A DNA stretch of 64,000 nucleotides from assembly GCF_018991925.1 (NCBI RefSeq), contig NW_024724368.1, positions 937,319-1,001,318 on the forward strand, read 5' to 3'. The stretch is from Homarus americanus (taxonomy: Eukaryota; Arthropoda; Malacostraca; Decapoda; Nephropidae). The position numbers and the translations under genes were made by a program. Positions 58,675-64,000 of this stretch are shown in pieces. Numbering within the stretch: position 1 is the first letter of the stretch; each line of letters opens with the position of its first letter. The notes under the pieces are model-generated. The model was not told the DNA's origin and did not search any database. It was given only the letters and a program-made list of their open reading frames with translations.

Positions 58675-59755
58675 TGGGGAGGGGTGGGGGGAGGTGGGGA
58701 GGGGGGTAGGGGTAGTGGGGAGAGGTGGGGAGGGGGTGGAGGATAGTGGGAGTGGTGGGGAGGGGGGGGATAGTGGGAGTGGTGGGGATAGTGGGAGGGG
58801 GGGGGATAGTGGGAGGGGGGATAGTGGTGAGGTGGGGGAGGGTGGGGGGAAAGTGGTAGAGGTGGGGACGGGTGGGGATAGTGGTAGAGGTGGGGAGGGG
58901 TGGGGATGGAGGGGGGTGGGGAGGGGTGGAGGATAGTGGGAGTGGTGGGGAGGGGTGGGGATAGTGGTGTGGTGGGGAGGGGTGGGGATAGTGGGAGGGT
59001 GGGGAAGGGTGGGGATAGTGGTAGAGGTGGGGAGGTGGGGGTGGAGAGAGGTGGGGAGGGTGGAGGATAGTGGAGAGGTGGGGAGGGGTGGAGGATAGTG
59101 GGAGAGGTGGGGAGGGTGGAAGATGAGTGGGAGGGTGGGGAGGAGTGGGGGAGTGGGAGGGTGGGGAGGGTGGGGATAGTGGGAGAGGTGGGGAGGGGGT
59201 GGAGGATAGGGGAGGGGTGGGGAGGGGTGGGGATAGTGGTAGTGGTGGTGGGGAGGGGGATGAGAGAGTGGGTAGAGGTGGGGAGGGGTGGGGGTAGTGG
59301 GAGGGGTGGGGGGGTGGTGGGAGGTGGGAGGGTGGGAGGGGGGAGGGTGGGATGAGTGGGAGTGGTGGGGAGGTGGGGGGTAGTGGGAGGGGTGGGGAGG
59401 GGTGGGGATAGTGGGAGAGGTGGGAGGGGTGGAGGATGAGTGGGAGTGGTGGTGGGGAGGGGTGGGGATAGTGTAGTGGTGGGGGGAGGGGGGGGATAGT
59501 GGTAGAGGTGGGGAGGGGTGGGGGTAGTGGGGAGGTGGGGGTAGTGGGAGGGGTGGGGAGGGGTGGGGATAGTGGTAGAGGGTGGGGAGGGGTGGGGATA
59601 GGGGAGGGTGGGGGGATGGTGGAATGGTGGGAGGAGGGGATAGTGGGAGGGGTGGGGATAGTGGGAGGGTGGGGAGTGGGAGGGTGGGGATAGTGGGAGT
59701 GGTGGGGAGGGTGGGGATAGTGGTAGAGGTGGGGAGGGGTGGGGATGTGATAGAG
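58675..59755. repeat. 1.1-kb G-rich minisatellite
   Basis: Irregular tandem units of GGGGAGGGGTGGGGATAGTG and GGAGAGGTGGGGAGG, roughly 20-40 bp, on one strand throughout. Very strong GGGG clustering. Its reverse strand gives an open Pro/Ser/Thr/His frame of 395 codons (58633-59820), the longest in the window, which I reject as a gene. Confidence 0.97.
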
Positions 59756-59917
59756 GTCGAGAATGGTGGAGCTGGTTGTTGGGAGGAGAGGTGCAAGTAC
59801 GTACCAGCGGCCTTCAGCATTTAAAATGTTTGAATACTTGATCGATTAGTGTTTGAGATAAAGATCTTCACAGTTGCTAACCTTATTATTACTACTTCTG
59901 TTATTCCTACGGCAAGC

Positions 59918-59920
<3 letters not shown>

Positions 59921-59997
<77 letters not shown>
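59921..59997. repeat. (CT)n microsatellite
   Basis: About 38 uninterrupted CT units. Confidence 0.99.
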
Positions 59998-60000
<3 letters not shown>

Positions 60001-60318
60001 CATCTGTCCATCTTCTCCCTAGATGAGTCTCTCTTTATCAAACAGAGGGTCGGCGACTCCGGCCCCCCAAAACGTACACTGTGGTGGGCCATGGTCGCCA
60101 ACCCTCAGCCAGATTCAAGAATAGAGTCTGGAATCTTAGGTAAGACAGGGACCTCCGTACGCGTGTATTAATAAGGCGTAATCTGTTATCTGAACTTGTC
60201 TTGTGATGAATGAATGGACGGAAGATGAGGTGTACCTGGGCGTGGTGGAGAGAGAGATACATATAAACGAAGACACAGTGATATATAATTTATATACACA
60301 AGTGTATAGGCGAATACA

Positions 60319-60354
<36 letters not shown>

Positions 60355-60452
60355 ACTGTACGTATGAACAAAGAATTAAAGAGAGAGGGAGGCTTGGAGC
60401 TAAAGATACATATTAACAATGGAACAGGGTGAGAGAGGGCGCGATAACCAAA

Positions 60453-60490
<38 letters not shown>

Positions 60491-61540
60491 GGCAGGAGGG
60501 TGCAGGTGAGACATTCCCACACGTCAACACGCCCCATAAACACCCACACGCACGCCCCTGCCGCACCGCCACCTCCCTCACATTCCCCAACTAACAAAAA
60601 TAACTTCAATACCATTCAGAAGTAATGTTTTTACATATTTTTTTTTCTCTAATAATAACTTAAATGATTATTTCTAATCTTCTACGAATGTTCAAAAGCG
60701 ATGAGGCAATAAACGATAAGGTAAACCGAGCATTAAACGTGATAAGGAGAGTTTAGACCAGCGTGAAGTGACGAGATGGAATGGCCTGGGAACTTGTCAC
60801 CCGGAGAACCACAACCAAGAGGGAATGTATGAGGAAAACATCACCAAGAGTTCTGGGAACCTCAGCCACTGATTCACACTGGTATTAGGACCGAAAGGTA
60901 AGACACAGGAGTCTTATCTCGAGCGATAGGGAGGAGATTAAGATAGTGTTATTAGGGTCCCTGGGTAGGGTTATATTTGTCACCGGCTCATCCCAGTAGT
61001 GAGGGCACCTTGACGCTACCTGTGTTTCGTTGTTGTGTACAGAACTTAACAGAGTTTCTTAATAAGTCACTTAATGGTCATACCAACACGCTAAACTATG
61101 TCATACAACTGTACATGGATAATAGAGAGTTGCTTCCTAATATAAATGCAGAACTGATGTCAAAACAAAGTTAAGATTAGTTTTAGGTAATTTTGGATTG
61201 CGATACATAGAATATAAATGAGTGCAGATTACATAAAGTTGACAATCTTGTAATGGATAGTAAATACTATTGCATCTTTGTTCAGGTACAATACACTACT
61301 GTACTCATTACAGAACAAGGATTCTTCATTCATATCGATCCACACGCCACAGATACTTTACTCTGTACGTGTGAAGAAACGTTTGTGTGTATAACCTTAT
61401 CTTGAGTTACTTAAGAACTATGTACATACCTCAAGTTGCCCAGCTGAACACTTTTATCTTATACGTAAATTCGTATTATTTTCCCTCTGACATTTTCCAG
61501 TGCCCAAAGAGGTTATTATTTCCAATGACTGAAAAGTGTT
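59998..61540. other. Non-coding stretch with GA tracts
   Basis: (GA)n at 60320-60350 and 60455-60487. Overlapping Ser/Leu or Arg/Glu frames are artefacts. No gene recognised. Confidence 0.55.
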
Positions 61541-61543
61541 TAT

Positions 61544-61840
61544 GGATCACCCGAAGATCAACTCTCCCAGCTTATTTATTCTTAACATTAATCGTCTCAA
61601 TGCAAACCAGGCCCAACCTGCCCTAACCTAACCAAACTTAACCTAAAACTAATATTACCTAAACCTAACCTAACCTAAAATAACCTAACCAAACCAAAAA
61701 TAACTTAACCTAAACCAAACCAAAAATAACTTAACCTAACCGAACCAAAAATAACCTAACATAATCTAATCTTACCTAAACCTAACTCTTCCAGGTTATC
61801 AGGTAAAATAAACTGAGAGAGGACTGACCTTCGAATGACC
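61544..61840. mobile_element. Inverted-repeat element with long TTAGG-like core, copy 4
   Basis: Left arm 61544-61580 reads GGATCACCCGAAGATCAACT then CTCCCAGCTTATTTATTC. Right arm reverse-complemented from 61840 reads GGTCATTCGAAGGTCAGTCC then TCTCTCAGTTTATTTTACC. Allowing three small gaps, CGAAG, TCA, CTCT, CAG and TTATTT align in order. The core (about 61610-61790) is a 180-bp array of CCTAA with AACCAAACCAAAAATAACTT variants, longer than in the other copies. A 79-aa frame crosses the left arm and is not a gene. Confidence 0.7.
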
Positions 61841-62044
61841 CCTAGTAGAGCCCTTGTACTCTCTTGATAACACTTCATTATATCTTTCATTTGCTTGTGT
61901 CTTGTGTGTGGTAACGGTGATTGTTTACTGTATTAATTTATCGCGTGTTAAGAGTCCCGTTGGCAGGGTGTGAGGAAGACATTCATTTACTACTTGTAAT
62001 TTTGTCACATAGGCTGAAGGTCTGGTGAACTGTTGTGATTGATA

Positions 62045-62195
62045 GCGTAGAAGACAGACTGATGATTGGTAGAAGACAGACTGGTGATGGGTGGAGGATA
62101 GACTGGTGATGGGTGGAGGATAGACTGGTGAAGGGGTAACAGGAGGACTGGTGAAGGGGTAACAGGAGGACTGGTGAAGGGTAACAGATGGTTTG
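62045..62195. repeat. About 23-bp tandem repeat
   Basis: GGTGGAGGATAGACTGGTGA twice, then GGGGTAACAGGAGGACTGGT twice, each with a period of 22-24 bp. Confidence 0.92.
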
Positions 62196-62369
62196 ATGAT
62201 GATGGGCAGCAGCAACGTTGTCACTAGGCCAGGGGACTAGACAGTCAGGTGTTTTTAAGAGCGAGTAGCGGCTCCTTGCTGACAGACACACGTGAGGAAC
62301 ACCTGATATTACCTTCCCTGTGTCCTTATCAAGTTTGTACCTCACACACCTCAACTGGGAGAGAAGTTT

Positions 62370-62735
62370 AACCCTTTGAGGACATACGAGTTAAACCCTC
62401 TTCTTCCATGGATTAAACCCTCTTCGTCAAAGAATTAAACCCTCTTCCCCAATGATTAAACCATCATCTTCAAAGACTTTCAACTCTGTTATGCTCTCGG
62501 AGTACAATGACAACCCTTTGAGTACCCTTATTTAGCCTCCTGGGTACGATATTTTACCCTTTGATAATGATAAAACATTAATTTCCTTATTTAAGATCAC
62601 ATTGTATTCAGGAGCTGTCATCGTACTCAAGGGGTTTAGTCATCGTACTCAAGAGGTTTAGTCATCGTACTCAAGGGGTTTAGTCATCGTACTCAAGAGG
62701 TTAAGTCATCGTACTCAAGGGGTTCAGTCAAGATG
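62370..62735. repeat. 22-bp motif array with opposite arms
   Basis: Left part (62370-62560) has forward forms: GAGTACAATGACAACCCTTT, GAGTACCCTTATTTAGCC, GGGTACGATATTTTACCC. Right part (62615-62735) has at least five reversed units TCATCGTACTCAAGGGGTTT alternating with AAGAGGTTTAG or AAGAGGTTAAG forms, 22-23 bp apart. Between them is about 55 bp of AT-rich sequence. Confidence 0.9.
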
Positions 62736-63735
62736 AATGAATGAATGACAAGATGAATGAATGACAAGATGAATGAATGAATGAATGAATGACAAGAATG
62801 AATGAATGAATGAATGTGAATGATGACAAGATGAATGAATGAATGAATGAATGATGAAGAAATGAATGAAAGACGAAATGAATGAATGACAAGATGAATA
62901 AATGAATGACAAGATGGATGAATGAATAGATGAATGAATTTATGAATGAATGAATGGAATGAATGAAAGACGAAATAATGAATGAATGAATGAGTTAATA
63001 AATGAATGAATGACAAGATGAATGAATGAATGAATGAATGAATGAATGAATGAATGAATGACAAGATGAATGAATGAATGAATGAATGAATGAAAGACGA
63101 TATGATTGAATGACAAGATGAATGAAAGAATGAATGAATGAATGAACGAATGATTGAATGAATGAATGAATGAAAGACGAAATGAATGAATGACAAGATG
63201 AATGAAAGAATGAATGAATGAATGAACGAATGATTGAATGAATGAATGAATGAAAGAATGAAAGACGAAATGAATGAATGACAAGATGAATGAAAGAATG
63301 AACGAATGATTGAATGAAAGAATGAATGAATGAATGAATGAACGAATGATTGAATGAAAGAATGAATGAATGAATGAACAAATGATTGAATGAAAGAATG
63401 AATGAATGAATGAACAAATGATTGAATGAATGAATGAAAGAATGAAAGAATGAATGAATGAATGAATGAATGAATGAATGAATGAAGAAATGAATGAAAG
63501 ACGAAATGAATGAATGTCAAGATGAATGAACGAATGATTGAATGAATGAATAAATGAATGAAAGACGAAATGATTGAATGACAAGATGAATGAAAGAATG
63601 AATGAATGAATGAACGAATGATTGAATGAATGAATGAAAGAATGAAAGAATGAATGAATGAATGAATGAATGAATGAATGAATGAAGAAATGAATGAAAG
63701 ACGAAATGAATGAATTTGAATGAATAAATGGATAG
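62736..63735. repeat. 1-kb (GAAT)n array with higher-order repeats
   Basis: TGAATGAATGAA with recurring GACAAGATGAATG, GAACGAATGATTG and GAAAGACGAAAT modules. A 116-bp block (63401-63516) recurs at 63601-63716 exactly 200 bp later with one difference. The minus-strand open frames of 140-275 codons (HSFIHSFI) are artefacts. Confidence 0.98.
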
Positions 63736-63858
63736 AAAGCAGAATGAATGAGCGGATAAAGCAGTCTCTATATTTTTCTATTCCCCATACTTCTAGATAT
63801 ATACTTGCTGGAACTTAACCTAAATATACCGTAAACAACATAATTCCATGATAACTGT

Positions 63859-63889
63859 ACACACATACACACACACACACACACACACA
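63859..63889. repeat. (CA)n microsatellite
   Basis: About 15 CA units with one interruption. Confidence 0.95.
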
Positions 63890-63904
63890 GTCCGCCACTA
63901 CAAC

Positions 63905-64000
63905 AAAATTCAGCCCATAAGAGCCCGCACCGATAGATATAAGAACAGCACCATCCCATCTATTGTTAAAATAATAAACAACTCCTGATTTATGTACTGT
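63905..64000 (+). pseudogene. LINE C-terminus and 3' end start, family D, cut by window edge
   Basis: Frame from 63905 reads IRARTDRYKNSTIPSIVKII and ends NNS-stop (TGA at 63986-63988). The pattern R-T-[DN]-R-[YF]-[KR]-N-S-x-I-P is the usual C-terminus of many LINE reverse transcriptase proteins. After the stop, TTTATGTACTGT matches 48925-48938, where the 3' untranslated part of the same family continues. Only the last 28 codons are visible; the upstream 60 bp is a CA tract, so the copy is 5'-truncated. Confidence 0.7.

Noticed and set aside
58633..59820. 395-codon minus-strand open frame rich in Pro, Ser, Thr and His
   Set aside because: It is the reverse strand of a G-rich minisatellite; stop-free because the repeat lacks TA-containing stop words in that frame. 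No domain or non-repeat core.
61387..61626. 79-aa frame as a gene
   Set aside because: Crosses the left arm and core of the TTAGG-core repeat element.
62693..63520. 275-codon minus-strand frame of HSFIHSFI repeats
   Set aside because: Direct translation of the GAAT-type array; three 4-bp units give four stop-free codons.

Overview
The window looks like intergenic DNA from an arthropod genome, most likely a decapod crustacean; the organism is inferred. The grounds are dense microsatellites and minisatellites, many short arrays of the arthropod telomere-type pentamer (TTAGG/CCTAA), tRNA-derived SINEs, and many copies of CR1-like non-LTR retrotransposons. I found no convincing host protein-coding gene, no functional tRNA or rRNA gene, no CRISPR array and no bacterial-style operon. 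Nearly all recognisable coding sequence belongs to retrotransposons, and most long open frames are translated simple repeats.

Layout. 1-5.1 kb: non-coding DNA with a 23-bp minisatellite, a CT tract and a SINE. 5.2-8.6 kb: a fragment of one LINE, then the 5' part of a CR1-like element whose first frame (esterase-like SGNH protein) is open while the second (endonuclease plus reverse transcriptase) is broken. 9-30 kb: SINEs, a Tigger-like repeat, two small inverted-repeat elements with TTAGG-like cores, a decayed second LINE type and many tandem repeats. 30.6-50.5 kb: the LINE-rich part, with two CR1-like subfamilies, called A and B here. It includes a tail-to-tail A pair (31-32 kb), an A copy inserted into a B copy with a 6-bp target duplication (44 kb), and a B tail inserted into a 22-bp minisatellite (50.4 kb). 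50.8-64 kb: mostly tandem repeats, including a 1.1-kb G-rich array, a 1-kb GAAT-type array, a long inverted-repeat element, and at the right edge the start of a LINE 3' end that runs out of the window.

How the parts relate. Subfamilies A and B end in the same 8-bp 3' repeat (TTCTTATG), so they probably use related reverse transcriptase recognition. At least four insertions show 6-7 bp target duplications. The most unusual signals are (i) a family of about 145-300 bp elements whose imperfect inverted termini enclose TTAGG-like repeats, with four two-ended copies and at least one half copy, and (ii) a 22-bp motif found as array or fragments at four loci, two of them with oppositely oriented arms. 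Both are sequence observations; their mechanism and novelty are not shown here.
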